Assembly (NCBI RefSeq): GCF_037577855.1
Contig: NZ_JBAKFX010000002.1
Span: 1 to 64,000, forward strand
DNA length: 64,000 nt
From: Dethiothermospora halolimnae
GTDB taxonomy: Bacteria > Bacillota > Clostridia > Tissierellales > VENL01
Direction: 5' to 3'
In this document: positions 18,286 through 26,960 of the stretch, piece after piece
Layout of the letters: each line of letters opens with the position of its first letter
Position numbering within the stretch: the stretch's first letter is position 1
Position numbers and translations under genes: made by a program
Notes under the pieces: model-generated
The model's input: only the letters and a program-made list of their open reading frames with translations
Databases searched by the model: none
Told to the model about the DNA's origin: nothing

Positions 18286-18488
18286 ATTTAAAACTCCTTT
18301 CTTTAGTAAATATTAATATTAACCATAGGATATAATGATACATTATGTTATCATGTATATAATATACCCAAAAATATGTTTCTTACAATGTCCATTATAT
18401 AAACTTTTATTATAATTTACAACTTTTTTGTTATTTATATATTTTTGTCGATACAGACAATATATTTATATATGAGGAGGTGTCCACT

Positions 18489-19268
18489 TTGTCAGTAAAA
18501 AAAGAAGTTAAAGAGTTATTGGTTATGTCCCTATTGGCTGGAAGAATTATGCTAAAAAATGGAGCAGAAACATTTAGAGTGGAAGATACTATAATTAGAC
18601 TTTGTAAATCAAGATTTAATATAAAATATGCAGAGGCATTTGTGACTCCTACAGGTATATTTCTCTCTGTTGAGTATGAAGATGATATAATATCTTATAT
18701 TTACAGAATAACCACTATTAAATTTGATTTAAATAAGATTGCACTGGTAAATGATTTTTCAAGAAAATTTGTTAACTCTAATATGCCTATAAAAGATGGA
18801 CATCGTATTTTAAAAGATATTGATAAGTCTAAAACCTATTCTACTGGTATGAAATTAATCTTTGGAGGTATTGCCGGTGGCTTCTTTTCATTGCTATTTG
18901 GGGGACAGTTTTTCGATTTATTAGGTGCATTTATAATAAGTGTTGCTGTAGTTTTTTTAACTGATTACTTAAGTAAAGCTAATGTATACTTCTTTTTAAG
19001 AAATATATTAGGAGGAATATTGGTCACAATACTGTCTATAATTTTTTCTAAGCTAGTAATGCAATCTGATATGAATAAATTAATTATAGGAGCCATTATG
19101 CCCCTAGTACCGGGAGTAGCAATAACAAATGCAATTAGAGATTCCATCTCCGGTGATTTTCTATCGGGAATGTCTAGAGGACTTGAAGCATTAATTATAG
19201 CCTTTTCCATTGCTTTTGGAGTAGGTATAACTCTACGAATATACTTTACATATTTTGGAGGTTTTTAG
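18489..19268 (+). CDS. ThrE-type threonine/serine exporter, large subunit
   Basis: The 259-residue protein has a soluble N-terminal domain with GAETFRVEDTI and five membrane segments in the C-terminal half, as in the ThrE N-terminal-domain family (DUF1212). It may export threonine or serine, or dipeptides. A GTG at 18480 also opens the frame but overlaps GAGGAGG; the TTG at 18489 has this ribosome site at eight bases and is preferred. It overlaps in operon with the small subunit, and it is transcribed against the flanking genes. Confidence 0.88.
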   Translation: MSVKKEVKELLVMSLLAGRIMLKNGAETFRVEDTIIRLCKSRFNIKYAEAFVTPTGIFLSVEYEDDIISYIYRITTIKFDLNKIALVNDFSRKFVNSNMPIKDGHRILKDIDKSKTYSTGMKLIFGGIAGGFFSLLFGGQFFDLLGAFIISVAVVFLTDYLSKANVYFFLRNILGGILVTILSIIFSKLVMQSDMNKLIIGAIMPLVPGVAITNAIRDSISGDFLSGMSRGLEALIIAFSIAFGVGITLRIYFTYFGGF

Positions 19269-19269
19269 T

Positions 19270-19713
19270 ATGTTTTTTCTTAGTCAGTCAATATATGCCT
19301 TTTTATCTACAATAGGTTTTGCAGTACTTTTCAATATTCCCAAAGGTTCAATTATAAAATCTGGCTTTATAGGAGGAATAGGTTGGTTTGTATTTTTAGG
19401 AGTTGATAGTCTATCAGACTCTAAAATGGCAGGAGCCTTTTTTGCCGCTGTAACAGTGGGAGTTTTAGGAGAGTTTTTTGCTAGATTTTTTAAAAAACCA
19501 GCAACAGTATTTATAATTCCAGGTATAATACCTTTAGTTCCGGGAGCAGGTATGTATGATACTATGTTGGCTGTAATTGAAAAGAAATTTTTAACGGCTA
19601 TAGACATAGGAGCTGAAACTATATTTATTGCACTATCAATAGCCAGCGGCATTGTGATATCATCATCTTTCAGTAGAATTCTAAAGAAAAGAAGAAGGAA
19701 GCTCCTTAAATAG
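19270..19713 (+). CDS. ThrE-type exporter, small subunit
   Basis: The 147-residue protein has about five membrane segments and the glycine/proline-rich IIPGIIPLVPGAGMYDTM typical of the ThrE C-terminal family (DUF3815). ATG at 19270 is chosen because GGAGG of the preceding gene's last codons lies eight bases upstream; a start at 19255 has no ribosome site. The large and small halves are encoded side by side, whereas actinobacterial ThrE is one chain. Its stop overlaps the convergent thioredoxin-like gene by eight bases. Confidence 0.88.
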   Translation: MFFLSQSIYAFLSTIGFAVLFNIPKGSIIKSGFIGGIGWFVFLGVDSLSDSKMAGAFFAAVTVGVLGEFFARFFKKPATVFIIPGIIPLVPGAGMYDTMLAVIEKKFLTAIDIGAETIFIALSIASGIVISSSFSRILKKRRRKLLK

Positions 19714-19722
19714 GAACTTCCT
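19698..19722. terminator. Bidirectional terminator in overlapping gene ends
   Basis: GGAAGCTCCT and AGGAACTTCC pair with one mismatch around a five-base loop. It contains the last codons and stops of the ThrE small subunit (plus) and of the thioredoxin-like gene (minus). Confidence 0.65.
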
Positions 19723-20026
19723 TTATCTTATCAATAATGATATTAAGTTGTTTAATTGTTTGTGTACCTGAATACCTACTTAATTCCCTACCTTTTTTTA
19801 AAAAAACAATAGTAGGTATACTTACCACCTCAAACCCTTTAGACAGATCTCTATATTTATTATAATCCACTTTATATATATCAATATCTTTAACATCTAT
19901 CTGTTTTAAACAACTTAAGGTTTCCATCGATGGCTTATACCAATGGGCATAAAACATTAATAAAACTAATTTATCTTTATTAAATATGTCTTCATCTAAT
20001 GAATCTAAACATATATCTTTAATCAT
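19706..20026 (-). CDS. Thioredoxin-fold protein without the CxxC pair
   Basis: The 106-residue protein has the thioredoxin length and fold markers: FYAHWYKPS at 25-33 in place of the WCGPC region, the cis-proline loop SIPT (P71) and FLKKG. Both redox cysteines are missing: positions 30 and 33 are Tyr and Ser. The only nearby cysteine is C39. It cannot act as a standard thiol-disulfide oxidoreductase through that site, so a binding or structural role is more likely. It is the last gene behind csoR in an apparent operon, with RBS AGAAGGA. Confidence 0.85.
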   Translation of the reverse strand: MIKDICLDSLDEDIFNKDKLVLLMFYAHWYKPSMETLSCLKQIDVKDIDIYKVDYNKYRDLSKGFEVVSIPTIVFLKKGRELSRYSGTQTIKQLNIIIDKIKEVPI

Positions 20027-20102
20027 AATCCATTTCCTTCTCCCTTCTATAATGAAATTTATTTCTTATCTAAACTTTATTATAGATAGAAGGATTTTAT
20101 GA

Positions 20103-20375
20103 TTATTTCGTATATTTAATCATTGTATCTATTAACTCATCAATAGCCTTATCGTCCTTACTATTCTCTAAATATCCCTTTACACAATCTTTCATATGAT
20201 TTTCTAAAATTAATCCTCCGACTTTGTTTAAAGCAGACCTAGAAGCAGCAACTTGAATTAGTATATCTCCACAATACTTTCCACTTTCAACCATCCTCTG
20301 TATTCCCTTTATCTGTCCTTCTATTCTTCTTAGTCTCTTGATAATAGCTTCAGTATTTTTTTCATTTTTATCCAT
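20103..20375 (-). CDS. csoR: CsoR/FrmR-family metal-sensing repressor, copper type
   Basis: The 90-residue all-helical protein matches the CsoR/RcnR/FrmR family. The Cu(I) ligand set C-H-C is present as C35, H60 and C64, which favours the copper class over the formaldehyde or nickel classes. Such repressors leave DNA when the ligand binds. It lies 14 bases after the spermidine-synthase-like gene and 76 bases before the thioredoxin-like gene. No copper ATPase or chaperone is near, so its target may be its own operon or elsewhere. Confidence 0.85.
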   Translation of the reverse strand: MDKNEKNTEAIIKRLRRIEGQIKGIQRMVESGKYCGDILIQVAASRSALNKVGGLILENHMKDCVKGYLENSKDDKAIDELIDTMIKYTK

Positions 20376-20389
20376 ATAGTTCCCTCCTT

Positions 20390-22675
20390 CTATGATCTTA
20401 ATGGATTTTTAATAAACAATACTATATAAAAACAAGTTCCCAATATCAATGCTTGATTAAAGCCTAATTTCATTGAAATTATCAGTGCAAGGGTGGAGCT
20501 TACCACAGACATTATACTATTTATACCTTGAGCCAAGGGTACCCCATTTTCTGTTGTTATCTTTCTTATGCTTTCGATTCCTCTAGGAAATGGCATCCCT
20601 AAGAATAATCCCAATGGGAAAATTACTAATGAAACTATAAAAAACTTACTTATCATACTGGCATCGGAAAATGTATCAAATACAAATGGTAGTGCTAAAT
20701 TAACTATAATATTTAATCCCACGATTATTAAGAATATATAATCCCTCTTTTTATTTATTCTATTAATAATTTTACTACTACTAATAAAACTACCTATACC
20801 ACTACTCAATAATAGGGAAAATAAAATAAATGTAAAGGCTCTAGTTGTACTTCCTATAAATAGTATTGCCTTTTGTATAAGGGGCATTTCAACTAGCATA
20901 AACCCAAGTCCTATGGTTCCAAAGTATAGAGACACCTTTCTAAGACCTTTATTTTGAAAAACACTAAAAAATACTATTAACCCAGCAGATAATACACCTA
21001 TTAATAGATATAATAATTTATCGGGTATACCTTTATCATAATCATAGAAAAAAGGATTATTATCTGTCGTAGGTTCTGCATTAAATTGAAATCTATTTAC
21101 TAATTCATTATAACTAATACTTCCATTTGCAAATTGTTTATATATAGGAAGCTCTTCTTCTCCTGGCAAATGTATGATATCCCTATTTTGAACCTTAGCA
21201 AACTCTTTAACCTTATTTATTTCTTCGTCAGTAAATGAAGTGCTTTTATATATAACTATAGGCATATATATGCTTCCACCCCTAGCTTTGCTAAGTTCCT
21301 CCGAATAACTGTTTATTGCAACGAAGTGTTTAATTACATCCTCTTTATTCATTCCATCCTCTATAAATATTTCAATCATTGTGTTTAAAGACTTTATTAA
21401 TTCCCTTACATCATTAAACACAAAGGTTAATTTTCCATCGTCATCAAGCTTTTTTAAATACTCTTTATATGCCTCTTTTGTGTATATATAGTTTTCTGAT
21501 AACATAGCCGATGAATTATCAACTACATTGGAAAATACTTTCCCTAAATATATATGATCATATTTTTTATCGGTATTGCTAATATATTTACGACCATCTT
21601 CAATATAAAGATTTACATTTTTCAATCCATATATATCTCCATTGAAATCTTTATAATCATTTACTGCTTCTATTGTGGATGGGTTAATTTCAACTGCATC
21701 AATATCAACGGCATCTCCCAATAGAGATAATAAAATATCTTCTCCTCCCCCAGTTCCAATAAGTAATGATGATTTGTTACTTCCGAAACTAAAGGGGATA
21801 TATTCAATCTTATCCTTTAAATATGACACTTCATCTAAATCACCATCATATTTCACCATTGGCGCACTGGCCCCACCATCGGTTATAATAGTTTTCCTAT
21901 TTTCAGATCCATAATCAACAACGTCAGTCCGTGATATGGAATCCCACTTTGTATATTCTATTTCTACCTTACCATCAACCCTATCTTTCCAATACTTTAT
22001 TGCGGTATTAGGACTACTTATATAGGCACTAAAGTTCTTTTGTACACTATTTATAAAATTATTATTAAAAGCTCCCAGTACTAACAACACTAATAATATA
22101 ACAGGAATAACAATTATCTTTTTCAATTTAATCATATAGGCAAAAATAATAGTTCCTACTAAAGTAAGGGATGTAACTATAAAAAGTGTACCAATAAAAC
22201 TAAAATTGTCCATAAAATATATAATAGCTATACTCCCAATGGAGGACCCTAAAAGATCTGCAAAATATAATTTATGACCAATTTGTTGAAACTCTTTAAA
22301 AATTAAAGATAATATTATACCTCCAAACACAAAGGGTATACTGGAAATCACCGCATAAAATATAAAACTATCTATATACGGAAGTTTATATATTATCATC
22401 ATAACTATTAAATAAGAGAATGCTAATATAAAAGAGAAATTAAAAATAGATTTTAGTCTATTATCAAAAAATTTTGATTTTCTACTTAATAAAAATACAA
22501 GTATACTTCCTATACCTGAACCTAATATGGCAAGGGAAGTAACTAAAAATACAAAATGATAAGCTAATATAGTAGAAAATAGTCTAGTATTTAGTACTTC
22601 AAAAATAAACAATGATGAAGTTACAAAAAATAGTCCCACCAATATTAATATAGTCTTTTGCTTACTATTGTTCAA
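20390..22675 (-). CDS. Multi-membrane spermidine-synthase-like protein
   Basis: The 761-residue protein has about seven membrane helices at the N-terminus, a soluble methyltransferase-like spermidine-synthase domain in the middle (SLLIGTGGGEDILLSLLG and DAVEINPST, about residues 300-345) and further helices at the C-terminus. This fused layout is a known branch of the spermidine-synthase superfamily; its substrate is unknown and polyamine synthesis should not be assumed. The frame opens upstream at a TTG at 22723 without a ribosome site; TTG at 22675 has GGGAGTGG close upstream and begins nearer the first helix. Confidence 0.72.
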   Translation of the reverse strand: MNNSKQKTILILVGLFFVTSSLFIFEVLNTRLFSTILAYHFVFLVTSLAILGSGIGSILVFLLSRKSKFFDNRLKSIFNFSFILAFSYLIVMMIIYKLPYIDSFIFYAVISSIPFVFGGIILSLIFKEFQQIGHKLYFADLLGSSIGSIAIIYFMDNFSFIGTLFIVTSLTLVGTIIFAYMIKLKKIIVIPVILLVLLVLGAFNNNFINSVQKNFSAYISSPNTAIKYWKDRVDGKVEIEYTKWDSISRTDVVDYGSENRKTIITDGGASAPMVKYDGDLDEVSYLKDKIEYIPFSFGSNKSSLLIGTGGGEDILLSLLGDAVDIDAVEINPSTIEAVNDYKDFNGDIYGLKNVNLYIEDGRKYISNTDKKYDHIYLGKVFSNVVDNSSAMLSENYIYTKEAYKEYLKKLDDDGKLTFVFNDVRELIKSLNTMIEIFIEDGMNKEDVIKHFVAINSYSEELSKARGGSIYMPIVIYKSTSFTDEEINKVKEFAKVQNRDIIHLPGEEELPIYKQFANGSISYNELVNRFQFNAEPTTDNNPFFYDYDKGIPDKLLYLLIGVLSAGLIVFFSVFQNKGLRKVSLYFGTIGLGFMLVEMPLIQKAILFIGSTTRAFTFILFSLLLSSGIGSFISSSKIINRINKKRDYIFLIIVGLNIIVNLALPFVFDTFSDASMISKFFIVSLVIFPLGLFLGMPFPRGIESIRKITTENGVPLAQGINSIMSVVSSTLALIISMKLGFNQALILGTCFYIVLFIKNPLRS

Positions 22676-22801
22676 AAAACCACTCCCTATTTCTTTGTTA
22701 ATATAACATGCCCATGAATTCAAAACTACTTTATTAATTGTTGTATGTAATCTTCCACTAATAGTGGAAGATATTCTATTACTCTATAAAATATCTTTAT
22801 A

Positions 22802-23233
22802 CTAACTGTCTAATATCCTAGTCATTTTAAATGCCGACTTGTTTTCTTTTTGGATTTTTTTATCTATTTTTCTTAAAACAAAAAATGATATAATCAATGC
22901 TATTAAGCCAGTTGAAAAACTTAAAATCTCATAACTAGCAAATCCTAAGGCTTTAAACCCATAGATTCCTATACCTATTCCTAGTATCATCAAGATTAAT
23001 GGTATAGCATAAACTATATAAGCAGATTTAATAACATAAGAAGTTTCCATCTCTATTTCAACAAAATCTCCTTCTTTAGCATCTACTGTATTTTTTAAAG
23101 TCACCCTAGTGGCAGGTATATTACAACTACTTCCACAGGAAGCACACTTTTCCCCACAGGATGAAACTCTCCTAACATCCACTTGAGCTTTATCTCCATC
23201 TATTTTACTTACATATCCTATTTGCTCCATCAT
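22802..23233 (-). CDS. RseC-family (SoxR-reducing) membrane protein
   Basis: The 143-residue protein has a cysteine cluster C26-C30-C33-C37 (SCGEKCASCGSSC), a beta segment and two membrane segments (about 70-95 and 105-127). This is the RseC/SoxR-reducing family, linked to electron transfer with Rnf-type complexes in other bacteria; no rnf genes are visible here. RBS AAAGGAG upstream of two successive ATG codons; either is possible. Confidence 0.85.
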   Translation of the reverse strand: MMEQIGYVSKIDGDKAQVDVRRVSSCGEKCASCGSSCNIPATRVTLKNTVDAKEGDFVEIEMETSYVIKSAYIVYAIPLILMILGIGIGIYGFKALGFASYEILSFSTGLIALIISFFVLRKIDKKIQKENKSAFKMTRILDS

Positions 23234-23579
23234 CCCACTCCTTTCTTATCTTTTTCACATATAAAATATTATATACCCTTACTAGGTATAATTTTCATAA
23301 TAAAATCATAGCATAATTTTTATATACTATCAACAAAAGGTGCCAAAAAACATGGCACCCTTTTTTTAACTTTAAATTTTTCAATAACTATAAACCCTAT
23401 ATTATATGACACATGAATTCTTTTCTAACTATTATAATTGATAGTGGACAATTGACAGTTAAAGTTGATTTTACTCACTTCGTTCGTAAAATATTATATC
23501 ACAAATCAGCTTCAGCTGATTTGTACCTTAACTGTCCACTGTCAATTGTCAATTCTCAACTGTAATAAGTATCCAAATT
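23234..23579. repeat. Intergenic region with compound palindromic repeat element
   Basis: The gap between aspS and rseC holds a hairpin at 23338-23363 (GGTGCC and GGCACC, T-rich on both sides; likely terminator of aspS or reader from both sides). A compound element at 23440-23570 follows. It has outer near-complementary GACAATTGACAGT motifs, an internal ATTTTAC...GTAAAAT hairpin and CAAATCAGCT/AGCTGATTTG. A related short hairpin occurs at 39914-39946. No gene is present. Confidence 0.6.
23338..23363. terminator. Hairpin between aspS and rseC
   Basis: AAGGTGCC and GGCACCCTT around a short A-rich loop, with T-runs on the plus strand and TTTTGTT on the minus strand. Confidence 0.6.
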
Positions 23580-25364
23580 TTATTTCTCTACTTCCAATGT
23601 TTCTATACTAAGTTCTTTTAACTGTTCATCTGAAACTGTAGTTGGCGCTTCTGTCATTAGACAAGTTGCACTTTGAGTTTTAGGGAATGCTATTACGTCT
23701 CTGATATTATCGTTATCTGTAAGTAACATAACTAGCCTATCAAAGCCATATGCAATACCACCATGGGGTGGAACCCCATATTTAAAGGCTTCAAGTAAGA
23801 AACCAAACTTATTCCATGCTTCCTCCATTGTAAATCCTAGAGCTTTAAACATTCTTTCTTGGAGTTTGGAGTTGTTTATCCTTATACTTCCTCCACCTAT
23901 TTCGTCTCCATTTATAACTATATCATATGCTTTAGCCCTAACTTTTTCAGGAGCAGTCTCTAAAAGCTCTATATCTTCATCTACAGGGTGGGTAAATGGA
24001 TGATGTTTAGCGACATATCTTTCATTTTCCTCATCATATTCAAATAGTGGGAAGTTTGTAATCCAGACAAACTCATATTTATCTTTATCAATTATATCCA
24101 GTTGTTTTGCAACTTCTACCCTTAAGTGTCCCAGTGAATCATAAACCACCGATGTTTTATCTGCCACAAATAATAATAAGTCTCCAGCCTTTCCTTCCAT
24201 TCTATCTATGATGCCATTTAGTTCCTTTTCAGATAGGAACTTAGCAATAGGTGATGAAATCTCATTCTCAGTAATCTTAATCCATGCTAGACCCTTTGCT
24301 CCATAGGTTTTTACAAATTTCTCTAACTTAGAGATTTTCTTTCTGCTAAATTCTTCTCCATATCCCTTTACATTTATTCCCCTTACACTTCCACCATTTT
24401 TTACTGTTCCACTAAATACCTTAAACTCACTATCCTCAACCACATCACTAACATTTTTAAGTTCAAATCCAAAACGTAGGTCCGGCTTATCTGATCCAAA
24501 TCTATCCATAGCTTCACTATATTCCATTCTTTTAATAGGTAGTTCTACTTCTACACCCTTTAATTCTTTAAATATCTTATATATAAGTTTTTCATTTATT
24601 GATATTACGTCTTCAATATCAACAAATGACATTTCTATATCTACCTGAGTAAATTCAGGTTGTCTATTTGCTCTTAAGTCCTCATCCCTAAAACACCTTA
24701 CTATCTGATAATATCTATCCATTCCTGAAACCATTAATAACTGCTTCATTAATTGAGGTGATTGGGGTAAAGCATAAAACTTACCTTTATTAACCCTACT
24801 TGGAACCAAATAATCCCTTGCTCCCTCAGGAGTAGGTTTTGCAAGCATTGGAGTTTCCACATCAACAAAGTTATTATTATCTAAGTATTCTCTTATTATT
24901 TTTCCTGCTTTGTGTCTCATTTTTAGACTTTTTTGCATAGAAGGCTTTCTTAAATCTAAATATCTATATTTCAATTTCATAGTCTCTGATACATCATCAT
25001 TATCTTTAATATAAATAGGTGGCGTCTCTGCTTCATCAAGTATTTTTAGTTCACTAACAAACACCTCTATTTCTCCAGTAGGTAAATCTTTATTTATAGA
25101 TTGTCTCTTATAAACTTCTCCCTTTACTGCTAACACATATTCACTTCTTATTTTTTCTGCTTTCTTAAATGCTTCCTCTGATATATCATTGTCAAATACA
25201 ATTTGAACTATTCCAGTTGTATCCCTTAGGTCTGCAAAAACTAAGGATCCAAGATTTCTTCTTTTTTGCACCCATCCCATTAATATTACTTCTTCCTTTT
25301 CATTATCAATATTTAATTCTCCACACATATGTGTTCTTCTTAACTTGCCCATAGATTCTGCCAT
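23580..25364 (-). CDS. aspS: Aspartate-tRNA ligase
   Basis: AspRS charges tRNA-Asp. The 594-residue class II enzyme has the N-terminal OB fold (GWVQKRRNLG), class II motif 2 (FRDEDLRANRQPEFTQVD), the bacterial insertion domain and motif 3 (GIAYGFDRL). It starts four bases after the hisS stop, so the two form one operon under the upstream T-box. Whether it is discriminating or also charges tRNA-Asn cannot be told from this sequence alone. Confidence 0.97.
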   Translation of the reverse strand: MAESMGKLRRTHMCGELNIDNEKEEVILMGWVQKRRNLGSLVFADLRDTTGIVQIVFDNDISEEAFKKAEKIRSEYVLAVKGEVYKRQSINKDLPTGEIEVFVSELKILDEAETPPIYIKDNDDVSETMKLKYRYLDLRKPSMQKSLKMRHKAGKIIREYLDNNNFVDVETPMLAKPTPEGARDYLVPSRVNKGKFYALPQSPQLMKQLLMVSGMDRYYQIVRCFRDEDLRANRQPEFTQVDIEMSFVDIEDVISINEKLIYKIFKELKGVEVELPIKRMEYSEAMDRFGSDKPDLRFGFELKNVSDVVEDSEFKVFSGTVKNGGSVRGINVKGYGEEFSRKKISKLEKFVKTYGAKGLAWIKITENEISSPIAKFLSEKELNGIIDRMEGKAGDLLLFVADKTSVVYDSLGHLRVEVAKQLDIIDKDKYEFVWITNFPLFEYDEENERYVAKHHPFTHPVDEDIELLETAPEKVRAKAYDIVINGDEIGGGSIRINNSKLQERMFKALGFTMEEAWNKFGFLLEAFKYGVPPHGGIAYGFDRLVMLLTDNDNIRDVIAFPKTQSATCLMTEAPTTVSDEQLKELSIETLEVEK

Positions 25365-25368
25365 TTTA

Positions 25369-26634
25369 CTACCTCCCTAATTTTACTTTTATTACTTCTA
25401 TTAACTTACTTAAATTTATTTCACCTTGTTCTCCTGTCCTCATATTTTTAAGGGTAACCACATCATTATCAATCTCATCATCCCCAATAACTATTGTATA
25501 AGTAGAGTTTATCTTATCTGAATATTTAAATTGAGCCTTTATACTTCTTCCTAGGTGATCTTTATCAGCTGATATACCTTCGTTTCTTAAATCAAATAAT
25601 ATCTTAAATGCCTCTTTTTCTGCCTTTTCTCCTATTGTTACTATAAAAATGTCCAAGTCATCAGGCTTTGGTAACTCTATATTATGATTTTCAATAGTTA
25701 GTAGTAGTCTCTCTATTCCCATTCCAAATCCTATTCCCGGGGTAGAAGGACCCCCTATTTCTTCTACTAATCCATCATATCTTCCTCCACCACATACTGT
25801 ACTTTGGGCTCCTATTTCCTTAGAAATAAATTCAAAAGCAGTTTTGGTATAATAATCTAGACCTCTAACTATCTTAGGATTCACTTTATATTCAACACCT
25901 GCGATATTAAGGTATTCTTTAACCTTATTAAAGTGCTCCTCACATTCACCGCATAAATGATCAACCATATAAGGTGGGTTTTCAATTAACTCTTTACAGG
26001 ATTTTCTTTTACAATCCAGTATCCTCATGGGATTCTTTTCAAACCTAACTTTGCATGTATCACAAAGATCCTCTATTTTATCAGACAAATAATCTCTTAA
26101 AATCTTACTATATTCCTCTCTACATTTTGGACATCCTATGCTATTTATATTTAACTCTATATTCTCAAGTCCCAATCTATTAAAAAATACCGAAACTACA
26201 CTTATTACTTCAGCATCTATTGAGGGCTTATCAGTACCAAATGCTTCTATTCCAAATTGATGAAATCCCCTTAGTCTTCCAGCTTGAGGTCTCTCATACC
26301 TAAAACAAGGGGTATTATAGAAAAGTTTTGTTGGTTGTGCATCCGCATATAGTTTATTCTCAATAAATGCCCTAACAACCGGCGCAGTTCCTTCTGGTTT
26401 TAAAGTTATGCTTCTATTACCTTTATCTTCGAAAGTATACATCTCTTTTTGCACCACATCCGTGGTCTCTCCTACTCCCCTTTTAAACAGTTCAGTATGT
26501 TCAAATACTGGAGTCCTTATTTCTTCATATCCAAAGTTTTTACAAACATCTGCAAAAACCTTCTCAACATATCTCCACTTATAGACTTCATCCTTTAGTA
26601 CATCCTTAGTACCCTTAGGTCTTCTCGTTAGCAT
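25369..26634 (-). CDS. hisS: Histidine-tRNA ligase
   Basis: HisRS charges tRNA-His. The 421-residue protein shows RRPKGTKDVL at the N-terminus, the motif FRYERPQAGRLRGFHQFGIE, the HisA block GLDYYTKTAFEF and class II motif 3 GFGMGIERLL. RBS AGAGGAGG before the ATG. It heads the hisS-aspS operon behind a T-box leader. Confidence 0.97.
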   Translation of the reverse strand: MLTRRPKGTKDVLKDEVYKWRYVEKVFADVCKNFGYEEIRTPVFEHTELFKRGVGETTDVVQKEMYTFEDKGNRSITLKPEGTAPVVRAFIENKLYADAQPTKLFYNTPCFRYERPQAGRLRGFHQFGIEAFGTDKPSIDAEVISVVSVFFNRLGLENIELNINSIGCPKCREEYSKILRDYLSDKIEDLCDTCKVRFEKNPMRILDCKRKSCKELIENPPYMVDHLCGECEEHFNKVKEYLNIAGVEYKVNPKIVRGLDYYTKTAFEFISKEIGAQSTVCGGGRYDGLVEEIGGPSTPGIGFGMGIERLLLTIENHNIELPKPDDLDIFIVTIGEKAEKEAFKILFDLRNEGISADKDHLGRSIKAQFKYSDKINSTYTIVIGDDEIDNDVVTLKNMRTGEQGEINLSKLIEVIKVKLGR

Positions 26635-26658
26635 CTATTTACCTCCTCTTTTATTAAT

Positions 26659-26930
26659 AAACAAAAACAAAACCTCTCATCACTGTCACTTGACAGGGAC
26701 GAGAGGTTAATTCCCGCGGTACCACCCTATTTTGAATAATAGTATTCCACTTAATAGCCTTTAACGCTGGCCAACGTATAGATTTACTAAATTCAATCTA
26801 TCTATTCCAAGGTGTCTTCATTAAATACTTATCATCGGATTTCCACCATCACCGACTCTCTATAGATAGTCAATTTAACTACTATTCCTCTTCATAATAT
26901 TTACACATATCTTTACTTTATGATGTCATT
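26659..26930 (-). promoter_or_regulatory. T-box leader of hisS-aspS with overlapping GAC/CAC specifier
   Basis: A canonical T-box: AGGGTGGTACCGCGGG on the minus strand at 26713-26728, stem I at about 26800-26860, and a specifier loop GAAGACACCTTGGA (26806-26819). The standard register after GAA reads GAC (Asp, 26814-26816); CAC (His, 26812-26814) overlaps it by one base. The terminator hairpin (26671-26708) has a long stem and a T-rich run. Uncharged tRNA stabilises the antiterminator in this family. Overlapping Asp and His codons fit the two genes it controls. Confidence 0.9.
26671..26708 (-). terminator. T-box terminator hairpin
   Basis: AACCTCTCGTCCCTGTCA and TGACAGTGATGAGAGGTT form a long imperfect stem, with TTTTGTTTTTG after it. 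Confidence 0.85.
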
Positions 26931-26931
26931 A

Positions 26932-26960
26932 ATTATACTTAAACTATTATATATTGTCAA
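26932..26960 (-). promoter_or_regulatory. Consensus sigma-A promoter of hisS-aspS, inside the end of hemZ
   Basis: The minus strand reads TTGACA (26955-26960) and TATAAT (26932-26937) with a 17-base spacer. The -35 box lies in the last codons of hemZ. The transcript starts near 26925 and enters stem I of the T-box directly. Confidence 0.85.

Noticed and set aside
18286..18488. Glycine or other riboswitch between glyA and the ThrE genes
   Set aside because: The region is AT-rich with no conserved riboswitch core; only weak promoter-like hexamers.
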